A stretch of DNA of 64,000 nucleotides from Morinoia aosen (Eukaryota > Arthropoda > Malacostraca > Amphipoda > Talitridae): positions 49,952,757-50,016,756 of the forward strand of contig CM059560.1 in NCBI GenBank assembly GCA_030386875.1. The letters run 5' to 3'. The notes under the pieces were generated by a model. It was not told the origin of the DNA, made no database searches, and saw only the letters and a program-made list of their open reading frames with translations. This document shows positions 1 to 13,097 of the stretch, piece by piece. How positions within the stretch are numbered: position 1 is the stretch's first letter; each line of letters starts with the position of its first letter. The position numbers were made by a program, and so were the translations under genes.

Positions 1-398
1 GAGGTGTACAAGTAGATAAGCCATACGAGGCATAATAATAGACAAACTATACGAGGTGTACTAATAGACAAACTGTCAGAGGTGTACAAGTAGATAGACC
101 ATACGAGGCATATTAATTGACAAAATATACGAGGCGTACTAATAGACAAACCATTAGTGGTGTGCTAGTAGTCTAACAAAAGTTCTATACTAGGAGTACT
201 AATTGACAAACCATCCGAGGTGTACAAATAGATAAGCCATACGAGGCATAATAATAATAGGCAAACTATACGAGGTGTACTAATAGACAAGCTATCAGAG
301 GTGTACAAAATAGATAGACCATACGAGGCATATTAATAGACAAAATATACGAGGCGTACTAATAGACAAACCACACGTGGCTTGCCAATAGTCTATCT
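1..398. repeat. 26-bp minisatellite with higher-order organisation
   Basis: About 14 imperfect copies of a 26-bp unit (GAGG-Y-GTACTAATAGACAAAC-type). The units alternate between variant forms, and a block of about 8 units (1-216) is repeated from 217 in the same variant order, giving a higher-order period of about 216 bp. The array is cut by the left window edge and decays after about 395. No coding potential was seen. Confidence 0.9.
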
Positions 399-1904
399 CT
401 GTCAAGGGTAGTTGAATGAGAAATGAAAAATATGCCCTAAAAATATGCAAAGCCCTATCACCACCAAAAACATATTTCATATCTTCTCGATATTCACCAC
501 ATCATGCGGACATGGGTACATGGGATAAAATAGAGATACAGTGTAAGCTGGTTACCACTCATGATTGACAAATATCTACAAAATATTGGTAGAAATGGGT
601 AAACAAATATATATTCAATATCAAAATTCATAGCTTGTACAACATACGGACAGAAAGATAATTTTACTACGATTCATATGCTCAAATTGCACTTTATTTC
701 ATTAATTATATATGACATTAATCCGATTCACAGAAACGCCCTCTGGGGAAGTGATAGATCTATTTTTGAATCATTTCGCTATTGCAATAAAATTTATTAA
801 CCGGATGGTTTTTGCGTAAAGAAATGAAATAGAAACATGTATATCTATTTATGTAGATACATATATATACCTACACACGTACACACACATATTAATATAT
901 ATACTTATTGAAAATAAAATATTAGAAAAAAATACATATATAAGATAAAAGATAGAAGCAACCTACCATCTACTACACAGAAAACGACAGCTGAGCTCAC
1001 TGTAATCCTAAGAAATTTTTCGCATAAAAAAACTAAAGAGAAGAGAAGACTTCGAAAAACCTAAAAATGAGCTGATGAGCTGGTTTTTAATTTCTTCACA
1101 GAAATTTTTGAGAAAAATCAGGTTATAGTCAAGAAGCAACACAACTCTACAGCATTATACGGACATGTGTACGTGGGATAAAATGGAGTAACATTGTGGC
1201 CGGATATCACATCTGAGTGGAGAATATTCACAAAATTGGCACATATAGGAAGATTAGGCCTTGATCCAAAATGATAATTTTAATAACAGAAATTTAGAGT
1301 TTTTTCCGATTTGAAAGTTCAGTGCTAGTGTGCGCTGAACGCACGGAAAAAATAAAAAGACTAAATGCAATGCTTAAATTACCCCTTTCCCCCCAGCTCA
1401 GCCGAAAATCGATTGAAAACATCTTCGAGAATGGTTTTGAAATAGGCCTAGCGAGACAACGTTAGCCAAAAATTTAATTCATTATAAACTTTGCACAACC
1501 CTCGCATCTATAAACCTGTTTATTGGTGTACACACAAAATGTATTTCATGGTATATTTGTCATACGGACGTTAAATATTAATACAGAAAAGAGAAAGAAA
1601 TAACAAAATAAAGATGAGGAAATACTCCTAATTATGGAAAGAACGTTCGTTCTGCTGCACTGAACTGTCGGCTGTGGTGCTCATTGTTGTCGACAGAAAT
1701 AAGTATGACTTATATTCTCAATCGTTTTCGTTGTCTGAGAACTAGCTTTGCTGAGTTAAGGAGGGCGTCCCACTTACAGACCTTCTCCTTTGTTATTGAA
1801 CCTAGAATAATGTAATTTAGTATACTGATAAGAAATGCAATTTGTACTCATTAGTCTTTCATGAAAAATGCGATTTTTTTGAAAGAAAACGAGATATTCA
1901 TAAA
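399..1904. other. No gene seen; AT-rich with one diverged duplication
   Basis: No convincing exon on either strand. There is an AT/AC-rich tract at 840-905. A stretch near 500-620 (GGACATGGGTACATGGGATA) recurs in diverged form near 1150-1270, so both are probably copies of one old, unidentified repeat. Confidence 0.5.
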
Positions 1905-2245
1905 AAACGGAATTTTGGGGGTTCTAAATGCATCTCCTCCTAAAGTTTTCAAGTTCCAGGGATGATTTTGGTATTATTGGATGCGGAATATCGTGGAAAT
2001 TACGAAAATTAAACAGGAAATCTGTAAAGTCATAATAAAAATGAAAACAAATTTCGTGGTGCTATTTTTTGGGGGGGGCAAAATTTTCATTTGTGACGTC
2101 ACAACTTTTGTTTGCAACAAATGTCGAAAACCCCTTTAATTTTTGTAATTTGCACGCTTTTCCTCATCCAATGATATCAAAATAATCACTGTAGCTTAAA
2201 AACTGAAGGAGGAGATGCATTTTGAAACCCCAAAATCTGAAGTTT
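1905..2245. mobile_element. Foldback/MITE-like element with ~110-bp inverted arms
   Basis: The left arm (about 1905-2015, containing AAATGCATCTCCTCCT) is repeated in inverse complement at about 2137-2245 (AGGAGGAGATGCATTT) with roughly 80% identity by eye. The ~120-bp loop holds a G-run and a TGACGTCA palindrome. There is no ORF. A non-autonomous DNA transposon is likely, but no clear target duplication was found and the superfamily is unknown. Confidence 0.65.
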
Positions 2246-4859
2246 TCAGTATAGGCAAAACAAAGAAATGTGAACAATTTTAATTTAAATTTTTTAAATT
2301 TTTTTGTCAGGTTAGGGCCTTGAAATCATTATAGAGTAATACAGAGACATAGAAGATGACATAGCAGCGTCGCGCCGTGAAGAAAGTGCCAAGGGGGAGG
2401 TGTAACCGAACAAAATGACAATTTTCCTTCCCTCTCCCCCATTATCCAAACTCTCGTAGCAGGCGAACGAGTGAACGTACGAATCTCATTTTTTCACAGG
2501 ATGTACCTGACCACTTACACTTCCTATAGCAGCAAAAATCCTTATTTCTACAAGGTATCAAAACCCTAGATCCCTATGAAGGACGCCATCCTTAAGAAGA
2601 CTTGAGACACTTGCGTACATCAATGGTCACCCGCTGTAGCTTGAACTAGAGTGCAAAGGAACGTTGACTCCTTGGTTATGAAAGTAAATGTAGATTCCCA
2701 CTTTGTAAGGAATGAATATTATATCAAGAGCTTCTGCGTGCATACCCTTGATATCGTGATTTTCAATCACGACCTTGAAAGGCTTCGTTTAAAATAATAG
2801 ATGCATTGAAATACTGGTGTACACTACAAATAAGCTGTAAATTATGTGTTATGAACGTTGTGCTCAAAATATGTTCGCAATGAATAAACTGTATTCTTTT
2901 GTTTAAGATGTGGCGAGACAAAACTCTCATCCTTTAGTTGTGAGAAAATTTTACGGGTGATTCACCAGAAACACGATTGAACATTGAGAGCCTTTAAAAA
3001 ATTTGAATACATGGTTATACCATGCTCAAACTTTCAAGTAAGCTAGATGCAATGCTTCATTTTACGATCTAAGAATGCAATCAGAAAATGACCAAAACCA
3101 TCTTCGACAATAAGAAGTGGTATAATCGCGTCAGTACAAAACCACAACAACTCTGGCAGTCTTGTTTGCTTAAAACACGTTTCCCCTGCGGTACCTATTT
3201 TGCTATATCTGTCAGCTAATGAGCTTTAGATTAAAACCTTTTTAGAAACCAAATAGTATACCACATTTTAAGTATAATCTTTATGGACGTATACTGTTTT
3301 TTTTAATATTTTGTGGGCGTATCCGTCCAAGTTTCTGCGTCGCTTATCAAAATGATGCAGTCATGTCGTCTTCATTCGCTTCACAATCCTCATTTACAGC
3401 AAGAGGAATGAAATATTCGTACCTATGAGATTTTTATGTCGTGGTTGGCCTATTTTGATCCTACCGATGCCTCGTCATTGTCGTGACGCGGTTTTATTTC
3501 TTTTCCGTCGCCACTTTATTTATCGTTTCGTGAATGATTTATCGTCATTTCCAATGAGATATTTTCCATCGTGATTACTTATTTTCTGGCAATCACCAAC
3601 AATTTGCAGTTTTCAGATAAATTATAAGGTAAATGATCAGAAGGTTACAAAGCAATTTACTATTAAAATGATGACGTCTTTAGATTCATAATGGGTGACA
3701 CAATCAATCGGACAGTAAGATGATACACGTTATATAGCTTTTTAAAAGAATCAATGAATAACAATGATGCTATTGAGTCTCGGTAATTACGTTAACTTTA
3801 ATCAATCAGATACAATCATAATGACGCATTTACAGGAATTCACTTAATGACGTTATAATAAGCTCATATCAAGGTGAGGCTTCGTTACCGAATCAGTTGG
3901 CGAAATATCGATTATCTAACACATTAGTAAATCTACCGCTCACATCCTAGGTATAGAATCTTGACCTAATACGCGAAGCAATTGGAACAGGATGAAAAAG
4001 TGGAATACATGTAATGATGGTATACTTAGCTGGGTTATTCCAGAGTAGCGTTTACTGAGTCTGATTAAGTCTTCACACGACTTCAATCAATCAGCCCTCG
4101 CTCACCCACAAGGGGCAGCGAGGCTATAACACGTCCTTCTCTCGTAAGCGGTGGGTCTCTAAATTATAGACTCTAATGCCCTGCCGACTCCCTCGAAGGA
4201 GCGGGCGTTACGCGTCTGTTACGGTTGGGAACATACATGTTCTCCATGACGAAGCTTTACGTTAATTTTTCATCGGGAATGGCAAGTGCTGTCAGATAAT
4301 TAGAATGGATTAGACTTTACAATTGATTAACAAGTAATTTATGTAGAATGAATAAGATCCTAAGTGTCTAAGGAAGGAATTGAAATATGCAAAGAGAAAT
4401 ACAAGTGTCTAGCAATACGGCTTGCTTTGGAACGCTAGGTGATGCGGCGCTCGTACAGGGTATGAGGGGGCGATGGTGGCTTTCAAATGATGTTGGTCGA
4501 TGCTGTAACGGCTGGCGATGTCTGGGCGAGGATCGTAGAGACCGGCACAAGCTGCGCTTATTGACGAGAATATATTTATCGATGTCGGTTCTTTTCAAGA
4601 TGATGGTTGCTAGGCCAGACAACACTTCTTCGTAACGTTTATTTAAACACGGCGTAGAGCAGTTATAGTAAAACTATAACATTTAAATGTTTTATTGAGT
4701 TTCAACAGAACAAATTTTCAAGTATTTACTGTATGAGAATGCATACTTCTCAAATATGCAAATAAAATATAATGTTATGAGGTTAACATAAATTAACGCA
4801 ATTCAACACATAAATTATATTCATTTAAAAGGGTGAAAAATTATTCTTACAAGACAAAA
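2246..4859. other. No gene recognised
   Basis: Several short open frames overlap at 4368-4640 on both strands, but none has splice sites or family similarity I can support. A GC-richer patch at 4090-4220 is unidentified. Confidence 0.4.
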
Positions 4860-5823
4860 ATAACGTATAATCTTTATTTAGGTCTAGGTAGAATAGTCTT
4901 AAATTAACTTCAAAAGCGTCCAGTCCCTTCCTGCAGTTCTTAATTTATCATTTGCAAACATCTATAGGTATCTTGTTCCATTTTTCCTGGCACTTTGCCT
5001 TCAGATTTCAAATATTTCATTGTACTTTTTTTCGGAATTAAATTTTTAAATATTAAATATTATCCAACGTTCTCGATTTGATTCAAATCTGGGACTGACT
5101 TGGCCATCGAAAAAAAATCAACGCTGTTCTCAGCGAATCTCTTTTACGTAGATTTTGCTGTAAGGTTGGGATCATTTTCGTGTCAGAAAATTCAATCAGA
5201 AAGGAGCTCAAGGCTCTCAACGGAAAACTGAACGTTTTCTTCAATAATTTTGCATATTTTTGAACGCTCAATTTATGGTCCATTACTGATACATTACCAA
5301 TACCCTTCGCAGAAAAATAACCGCAGAACATGATACTACCACCATCAAAATTGACAGTTAGTCTGGTGTTTTTTGATAAGTCAGCATCGCAATCTCTGTC
5401 CGTAAATGATTCTTATGATTATAATTATGATCAAACAACTCAATTTTAGATTCGTGTGTCCATAGTACCGTTTCCCGAAACGAATATTCACCATCCTGAT
5501 GTTCTCTGGCGAAGTTAAACTTTATATTTCAGTGTCATTTCAATTGGAAGGGTTATCCTAATTTTTGATAAGTGCAAATCGTTCTTAAGCTCATCGCGAT
5601 TAACACTTGAATGTTATAGAATCTTGCGTCCTACTTTTCACGATAAACTTAGAGATATCTAGCTTGGAGCACCTGCTTTGCTTTAGTTTCCAAATGTGTT
5701 ACGCCTTTTAAACATTTCGATGAATTGAGTGATTCTAGTAAACGAAACATTTAGGTTGCTAGAAATCTTCTCGTAAATCTATCCGTCATTCCAAAGCGTA
5801 AAAACGAGTTCCTTAGCCATTGC
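4860..5823 (-). pseudogene. Tc1/mariner-type transposase relic
   Basis: Read on the minus strand through frameshifts and stops, the segment follows the Tc1 transposase order. An N-terminal part starts with AKELVFTLWNDG and a helix-turn-helix-like stretch near 5700-5820. A THESKIELFDHN motif (first-Asp region) follows near 5440-5480, then CGYFSAKGIGNVSVMDHK (usual GGSVMVWGCFS..G) at 5270-5335, and WPSQS-PDLN-QIEN near 5066-5110. Many in-frame stops make it dead. Clear terminal inverted repeats were not found. The assignment rests on motif order known for Tc1 transposases. Confidence 0.8.
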
Positions 5824-6174
5824 GGAATGTTCAGGTTTTGATTTTAAAGCTGACCTTGGGTGCTGATAACAGTATTGGAACTCTTATGAATAACCTCATT
5901 TAAAAGATTGTAACAATCTAGAGTTTTCAATCCAAAATATTTATTTTATAAATACTATATTCTACCTTCAATGTGAATAAATAAAATTAATTTTTCTGAA
6001 ATCAGGTATAATTTAACTTTATTTGCGTATATTAGGAATGTGCATTTTAAACATCAAATATTTAGAAATGTTGTTCCGCTGATACTCATAGGTATGAACA
6101 AAAGAATTCATTCATCGTTACGAAAATTTCTTGCTCTCCACTGTAAATTGATGTACTAACCTGTGTCTGCGCAG

Positions 6175-6300
6175 ATTTCGTACCCTTATCCTGCAAGACT
6201 GCGACATGTCTGGAGGTGACCTGCAGCAGATGATCCTGAGACTAGAGAGAGCAGGAGTATTTACCTCTTCTGCCTGGTCGACGGGTGTTGAAAAACTGGG
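6175..6300 (+). CDS. Internal exon of an unrecognised cysteine-containing protein gene
   Basis: The exon is 126 bp, preceded by a good acceptor (CTGTGTCTGCGCAG) and followed by donor GTAGGT. It opens with one base completing a codon, reads 41 codons (starting FRTLILQDCDMSGGDLQQM) and leaves two bases. The acceptor of the exon at 9775 supplies exactly the missing base (giving Gly), so the two join in phase. The sequence is leucine-rich and amphipathic with one cysteine. Codon third positions are much GC-richer than the surrounding DNA, which supports real coding. I do not recognise the family, and no upstream exon was found in the window. Confidence 0.7.
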
Positions 6301-6919
6301 GTAGGTGTTTCGCTTCTTATTTGCGCATTTTTAAGTAGAAAATTCCATTTTCACTGGTCCTGCCGTTGAACAAATGATTTTTCCATTTCTTTACTTCTTA
6401 AAATTTTAAGAAATTGATCCTAATTTTTACTAGAATACTTTTTATGATCAAAATTTTATAGCACTGCCAGTCCATTAAAAGCGTCGCTCTGATGTAACTA
6501 TCATCTTCCTTAGCCTGAAAATTTATTGAAGAAATTTTTTAGTCTCGCTAGTAAAAATGTTAGTCCAAAACTAGAGCTACATCAGACGCGATGAAAATGT
6601 TGAAAATCACAGAACATAATGACTGCATTTCAAAAATTTTTAACACAGAAATGTGAAATCACATGAAGACTAGGTAACAGGATTACACAACGGCTATGTT
6701 ATATGTTTGTAACACATGATATGAGGGCGAAATGGGTTATAGAGCGGATGTTTCAAACTCCTAAGCTGCAGTACTAGTGACTAATCTCAAAGCAAAATAT
6801 TTTTCAATTTTCCTTGAAAGTTGGGTTAAGGTAATGGACATGTAATGCTTCTTTTATTCGACCACATATGCTCTCTTCTTACCAATTATTTACAAAAATT
6901 TTGTATCTGAATATAGGTC

Positions 6920-7207
6920 TTACCTCGAGGGCCAACAACTACGGTTAATAAGAAAATGAATGAAAATAAAACCTTGGCATTTGTACACATTTAATCTCAG
7001 TGTCACGGTTATTCTAGTCATAGCAATGTAACATTTATGAAGAGACATACATTCTCTTCTGTGACACTTGAACTGGTATATCACACTGTCTCTGTCTATA
7101 AAATCACTAACCATGGATTGATTCCGCACATTATAGTGAAGACGTATGATCTGATTCTTCGTCATATTTTGAAGAAACTCCTCATCATCTGCACAATTTA
7201 AGCTCAT
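6920..7207 (-). pseudogene. Penelope-like element relic, GIY-YIG endonuclease region
   Basis: The minus-strand frame contains RDSVIYQFKCHRREC followed by HKCYIAMTRITVTLRLN. This is the spacing of the PLE GIY-YIG domain: Y-x-F-x-C, then C-Y-I-G-M-T, then T-L-x-x-R-L. The Gly of YIG is Ala here, and the domain breaks off soon after. The fragment at 8854-9231 shares the D-R-D-x-VIYQF-x-C-x-RRE core, so both are probably remnants of one family, distinct from the intact PLE at 29-33 kb. Confidence 0.75.
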
Positions 7208-8853
7208 TTTCGTCGTATTTATGGTAGCTTGTTACGCCATGTAGATGGTGTGTCAATATATAGGTCCCCTTTTAGGATCCTCGTTGGCCAACTTTTAAGG
7301 GTCCTATACGTTGAGAACCTAGATCTGAAAACAACGGCTGCTAAGTCGATACTTTTAGGTGGATGCGTGGACATTATTTTCGTCGATATAGAATGCGTAG
7401 GTCATTTGGAGATGAAAAATTGGATGACATATAATTGCAGTTTGGTGTACATGGGACGCTGCCATTTCTGGATGTCTTTGTTGGAGCTCTACAGGGTGCT
7501 TTCCAGAGATCCGTGTGTATTAAGCTTTCTTATGCTGTAGGAACAATACATTATGATTGTGTTGCTTTGCAAGTAGATTGTAAGGGCCAAGCGACGGAGG
7601 AATTCCGTACGGTTCTAGTTGTGGGGATGTCGGGCTACAACACTCGGCACTCCGACCGCCTCGGGAATTGAAACACGATAACAATGAATAAATGTAATGA
7701 CTACATAAAGTGGAAAAATATATGTCTTAACTTATAGCATAGAATGAAGATGGAGAACCGTGATGGTGGCCGAGTACAACAGTGGCACGTAGGACCCGTA
7801 CAGGACAGTGGCACGCAGGACCCGTGCAGGACACAAGCCAGCGAGTGAGCTAGTTAGACTAGACGAGACGAGCAAGAACCTATCCCGAGCGTGGCTCCCC
7901 GGGGCAATAAGGTAAGTCCAGCCTGTGGAAAAACACACCACTATAACACTGCTAGCGGCTAGCTAGGGTCAACCTCTAATTTCTGGAGAGGGAAAAGTCT
8001 CACGAGCAGGCCTAACGGGAGCTGGCTCAAACGCGTGACACAGTCAGTAGCCAGAAACGGCAAATAGAGCAGATATGAATAACAAATGCAGTAGGAAAAG
8101 GATTAGCTAAGACTGACTTACCAGCCAGTCCAAGCCTACCCATCCGCACAAAGGTGATCCAAAGAGAGGAAGGAAAAAGGCACCACCTAGCATAGAGTGA
8201 GGTAATTCGGAACCTATGTAGAAAAGACAAGAACAATTAGCTGAGAAATAAGATTATGACCTAAGATCGAATTGGCGTAGAAGCAGCAAGTGCTGAAAAC
8301 GGTACAGCAATGAACCGGAAAAACATGGTATTTAATATTGCAAAACACTTAATTTCAACGAAGAACGCCAACCTAACTCTCAGCTCGGGCCCTAACATCA
8401 CAAAAAAAACAGATGTAAACAACTTACTCGCTAGAAATGGTGACACTTATCCAGTGCTTACAACAAGTAATTTCACCAGAGTTCTATACAGTTCAAGTCT
8501 AGAATGGAAAAGAAACAAATTAGACACAGGGCGTGAGCTAAAAGAAACTGGTAATAATAATACGTTGGAAGGAGACTACAGACGGCTCCTTCCATGATCC
8601 TAGAAAATGTAACAATCTGCGAAGCATCGCACGCTAAATAGAAGCTTAATCTCCAGTATGTTTTCCGACGTCACCGGGAAGAAGTGTGGAAGGTCGGCAG
8701 CGTCGCCCCGACATATATATAGATGGTGTTACACACTTCATTAAATAGAGCTTTATAAAGTGAGAAGCAACCGGGCAAGTTTTCAGTCAGATATTCTACG
8801 AGTTAAACGGTTGCTACAATTGAAAACAATAAAATTATTGGTTACTTTATGAA

Positions 8854-9231
8854 GTGAATCTTGAGCAGTACGATAATCCTGGACTTAATATTCGTCATAT
8901 CAAAATATTTTATGTTGACCAAACGCACAAGAATAACCAAATTGATGAACGAGTTTTGAAGAATATTGTCAAAACTTTTGTTAAGCCGATAGATCCAGAT
9001 TTGACGATTAAAGTCTGTATTTGTCATAAGAATAGTGAAATCAGTGACCTCTTAGTAAGAAATAATGTTTCTAGATCTCGGTTCAATGATCGAGACAGAG
9101 CCAATGTGATATACCAGTTCAATTGTGACAGAAGAGAATACAAGTTTCCTAATAACTGTTACGCTCTGAAACAAACATTAACTGCGTACATATATCAAGA
9201 TTCTATTTGCAATCATATTGAATTGTATTAA
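8854..9231 (+). pseudogene. Penelope-like element relic, GIY-YIG region
   Basis: The plus-strand frame of about 125 codons carries DRDRANVIYQFNCDRRE then PNNCYALKQTLTAYI, a damaged version of the PLE GIY-YIG core (CYIGMT...TL..RL). The upstream ~60 residues resemble the linker between RT and endonuclease in PLEs. No RT domain is left, so it is a 3' fragment. Its orientation is opposite to the related relic at 6920-7207. Confidence 0.75.
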
Positions 9232-9774
9232 AACATTTAAGAAAATTTTTGGATGTAATGAATGTAATGCTTCAATTGTTATTGAAGCAATACATATTTA
9301 TAAATTTGATCCCACCCCCCCGAATAGTACAAAAGGATTTTTTGCCCAGAAATTAATCAATAAGACTGCAGCTGGGAAGCCTAAAACATCCGCTTGATCG
9401 TCCACTTCACCCGTTTCTTGTGCCATGAATACAAGCTGTATATGGCCATTGTGCAATGCTATAACCAAATCATCTTGTGATTTAACTTTACTTTTGCACA
9501 AATGTTTCTGTATTTCAAACTCTGTGATTTACTTGCAGCGAATTTGTAAGTTTATATGAGTATTGAAGTTTTTCCTCATACTATAAAAGTTTTAAATACG
9601 AGATCAAGCCTGGATCAATCCGTGAATTTTTTCTTTCGAAAATAATATTTACGGTCCACTCCTTCCACAGGTGAGTTTAACATAATCAGCTATGGCAACT
9701 TCAGCCATCTCTTGTTTGTTATATTTTCTCTAATATGTATTTGATGCATTTCTTGAAATGCTATCTTCCCTCAG

Positions 9775-9862
9775 CTTCCGGTCCGGCTGCTGTGAAGAAT
9801 GCGGCAAGCGAGAGCATTTATTCGACCGGCGCTGCGTGCAGCTAAACATCAAGAAACTTTAA
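9775..9862 (+). CDS. Terminal exon encoding a cysteine-rich C-terminus
   Basis: A strong pyrimidine-rich acceptor (CTATCTTCCCTCAG) opens an exon of one completing base, 28 codons and TAA. The protein ends FRSGCCEECGKREHLFDRR followed by CVQLNIKKL. The C-C-x2-C-x10-C pattern recalls secreted cysteine-rich peptides but does not match the insulin A-chain spacing (CC-x3-C-x8-C). The phase agrees with the exon ending at 6300. The gene runs toward the DUF229 gene, and the two stop codons lie about 5.7 kb apart (convergent). Function not recognised; extracellular location is only suggested by the cysteines. Confidence 0.7.
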
Positions 9863-12800
9863 GAGAACTCTACATTTTCGGCATCATCTACAGTCTCAGT
9901 TCCCTGTACTGACTAAAAGCATTCAATGTATCGGTGGAGTCTACTGCATCAGAAACATCCATTGACACAGTAGCATTTCCAGTCTGCCTGTTTTATATTA
10001 TCATCACCCACAACCGCAGCATCAGACGTTACAATTCCTGTGCCTTTTGCTAAGATTACATCGTTGTAACCATTAATGTTACGTTCAGTTCTGCATTCCT
10101 TTTATTTTCGTCGTCACAATGAGGTGTCCTTGTCATCGTCAGATCATCGTCGTGATTGTTCTTTTGGATGATTTCTGTTTCATAATTTCACTGTTTGTAT
10201 CCTGTATTTATTTCCATGATCCGGAATAATCGTTACTTTATAACCACTACAACGTCAAGGTTACATTTATCTTCTTTTGAATACAAATAATTGATAGTAG
10301 ACTTTTCCATGTCATTGCCAAGCATCATTGATTAATTTCAAGCAAGTATATTCGAAAAAGGAGTGGAAAATCATTATTTGACGAATTACTTTGACTCATT
10401 AACACCCTTCTGCAATTATGATGACTTATTCTATGGTAGCGTCATTATTATCACCTCAATTTTCAAGAACTTCAGCTTCGCATGCAGATCTATTTCAAAC
10501 GTTTCGTTTTCTGGCTGGTCGCAATCATTGGGCTTTTTTATGTGTTGAATTTTAGTCAGCTCTTTGGACTGGATGCCTGCTCAGGTCTGTTTAACGCTGG
10601 ACTGAGGGAAAGAGTGGTAGGAGTAAGTTGAGGAAGGAGCGTGGGGAAGCATTGTATGAGAAAGAAAGAAAGAAAGAAAAAAGGAAAGAAAGAAAGAGAC
10701 GAATAGGCTCATTTATCCAAGTACTCAGCTCCAAACATAAAGTTTCTCAGCCTTGCTCCCCAGCTAGCTACCAGAAACGCAGGCACACAGTACGTACATT
10801 ATTACAAAATGATAATGAGACTTTAAAGCAAATTTAATTCGTGTTTACACAGGTTTAAATAGGATTTTCCGAAGTTAAGCAAATTATAGAATTTAATGGT
10901 TAAAAAGTGAATAAAGTAAGTTTCAATTCAAAGTTTCAATTTTAAGTGAAGATCATTCTAAGCGCTCTTTAAATTTTCAATGCACAAAAACATTCTTTAA
11001 ATTAGGCTGAATAGTTTAATTTGAAATGAAGACTGAATAACGTTTCGCTGAAAATAATAGAAATAACAAAATTATAGAAATTATTAAATAGATAAAAAAT
11101 CGTGGTTAGTAGGTAAAGAAAATTTTTATTTTACACGGGAAAATGCGCTGAGATTTCCAACAAAATAATACTCAGCAAAGCCTTATATATCATCATTGTT
11201 GAATCATTGGGCAACTTTGATGCATATACGAATTAGAGTGAATAGCAGACCTTCAGAAAGGGGACCGGAGAACCAAGAAGAAACGGAAATGTTACCCAGA
11301 GATTGTATGAGACATTATACTCAAACAGATATGGGACTATAAATCCATTTAATGGATATAATAATTTATTCTGAAAGAAACGCATGAGATGATGTACCGC
11401 AGAAGCGATGAATAAATCAGAACGAAGCTCCATCGTACAGAAAAACAAATAAAAACATAGTACATAGTGCATAAGAAGGCCCGTTTCAGAAGCTACAAGT
11501 AAATAAAGTCACAAAAAGTCAAGAATTGAGAAAACATTCTCTAAACGACGCAGCAGCATTGTTGAACAAGGCTTACTCGCTATAATAACCTGCAAGCATG
11601 CAGTATGTCACATTGTACCTAGAAAATTCTTCAAACGAGCAGCACGTAGCATTAAAGTTCTTGGTATGAGTACAGTTTTGTCCATGATATATGCCAATAA
11701 TTCAAAATGTTCCTGATGATTCCAATGGAATCTCACGATATTAAACAGCTCGTGAATGTTATCGATTTCAGTTCCGTCCTTTTCTTTCTCAAGTTCCAGG
11801 TAATGCAAGCTTCAGAAGGATTTTGTTTATGTCTTCTTGATCACGGTAATATGTGTGTAGACTCCGCAGCACCTCTACAACAGAGTATGAGTAGAGGAAA
11901 CCCTCCAGGCTCACAGGTTGCTGCATGTTACTCGGTATATCTGCTACGCCATGCAGTCGCACTGGCACATTTATTGCAAAGGAACATTGCGAGGAACAGT
12001 AAATATCACTTTTCTCCTTTTGGGAGTGTTTCTGGTTACAAAATGACCCTCGTTGACATCGTTGTCAAAAAATACATTTGAAACACCGCAACCCATGTGC
12101 ACCTAAACATGATGTCGGATTATAAATGTGTGAATGAAAATTTTTGAAGGCGCTAGGTTCGCTGTGGTTTTATCTGATAGTTACGTTAGAAAACTCTCAA
12201 ACTGCCGCATTACCATTCAATTTGTGTGAAATTACCCCCGTGAGGCTAATTGATTAAAGGCTTACTAATGTAGGACTCGTCATTTATTTTTTCGCTTCTG
12301 TCCTGCGAAAATTAGATCACACAAGCACAATGCTATTATATCATAAATCAAAGCACGTATTAATAACGACAGCTGAGTTCTAAAATAAAGATACATATAC
12401 TAAAATTCATGTCAATCGAGTTGAATATTGAGGAGACTTCGAAACGTTTTACATGTAACAACTTTTACGCGCCTTCTACTTCCTTGAGAAACTATTGTAA
12501 AAATTGAAAAAATTACATTTGTCACTGTTTTAAATTACGTGGATTAACTACTTAGGAAGTTACTCGTCAGCTTAAATGAACAGAAAATGCTTATTTATTA
12601 CCTTTCATGATGACGAATTTATAGTGTAATTTGAACGCGGACGTATTTTTCAAAATTTTGCTAGGCTATAATATCAGTATTTTCGGAGGAGTAAAAGGTT
12701 AAGATTCGTCGTGTACATGCAATGAAAATATACCTTTATATTCGCATATTCTAAGATACGTTATTAGATATAATTCAAAAGATCATGTAAGATAATCCAA

Positions 12801-13089
12801 GTGGAAATCAAGATAACTAGAAAAAAATTATACAAAATAACTATTGCTATTCACTGCACAAATATCCTATTGCAACTTTTTTTTTAAATTATCCACTCAG
12901 CTGTCACCAGCCCGTGGTATTGTATTGTGCTCTTCTTGATGTTGAGTCTCGTACATTGAATTGCGAGCGAAAGTTCGGCGCAAAATTGACCTGCTTATTA
13001 AGCAGTGTTGTGTTTCCAATAGGGCGATTCTTCGAGAATCTTATTCGTAGAATAAAAAGAAAAACCAGAGTAAAAACGAACATTACATT
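9863..13089. other. No gene recognised
   Basis: Presumably the 3' flank of the Cys-rich gene followed by intergenic DNA. It holds the GAAA microsatellite at 10659-10703. Open frames at 11233-11472, 11608-11808 and 11707-12081 have neither splice support nor recognisable motifs. Confidence 0.4.
10659..10703. repeat. (GAAA)n microsatellite
   Basis: About ten GAAA units with two interruptions; purine-only on the plus strand. Confidence 0.9.
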
Positions 13090-13097
13090 TAATGCAA

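Larger units (their letters stand above)
6301..9774 (+). other. Intron of the Cys-rich gene, carrying two PLE relics
   Basis: A 3.5-kb stretch between two phase-compatible exons. It contains the PLE fragments at 6920-7207 (minus) and 8854-9231 (plus). The remaining ~1.6 kb between them includes a GC-richer part (7560-8720) that resembles mobile DNA but has no diagnostic ends. An open frame at 9298-9501 (minus) has no recognisable similarity. Confidence 0.55.

Noticed and set aside
4090..4155. Possible small plus-strand exon ending at GTAAGCGG
   Set aside because: The frame needed to join the exon at 6175 contains a stop, and the acceptor is weak.
7560..8830. GC-rich stretch with TATATATA near 8715, possible LTR
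   Set aside because: No matching second LTR, primer-binding site or retroviral-type coding domain was seen.
12420..12460. GAAACGTTTT context resembling the PLE ribozyme region
   Set aside because: The preceding bases do not contain a CTGANGA core.
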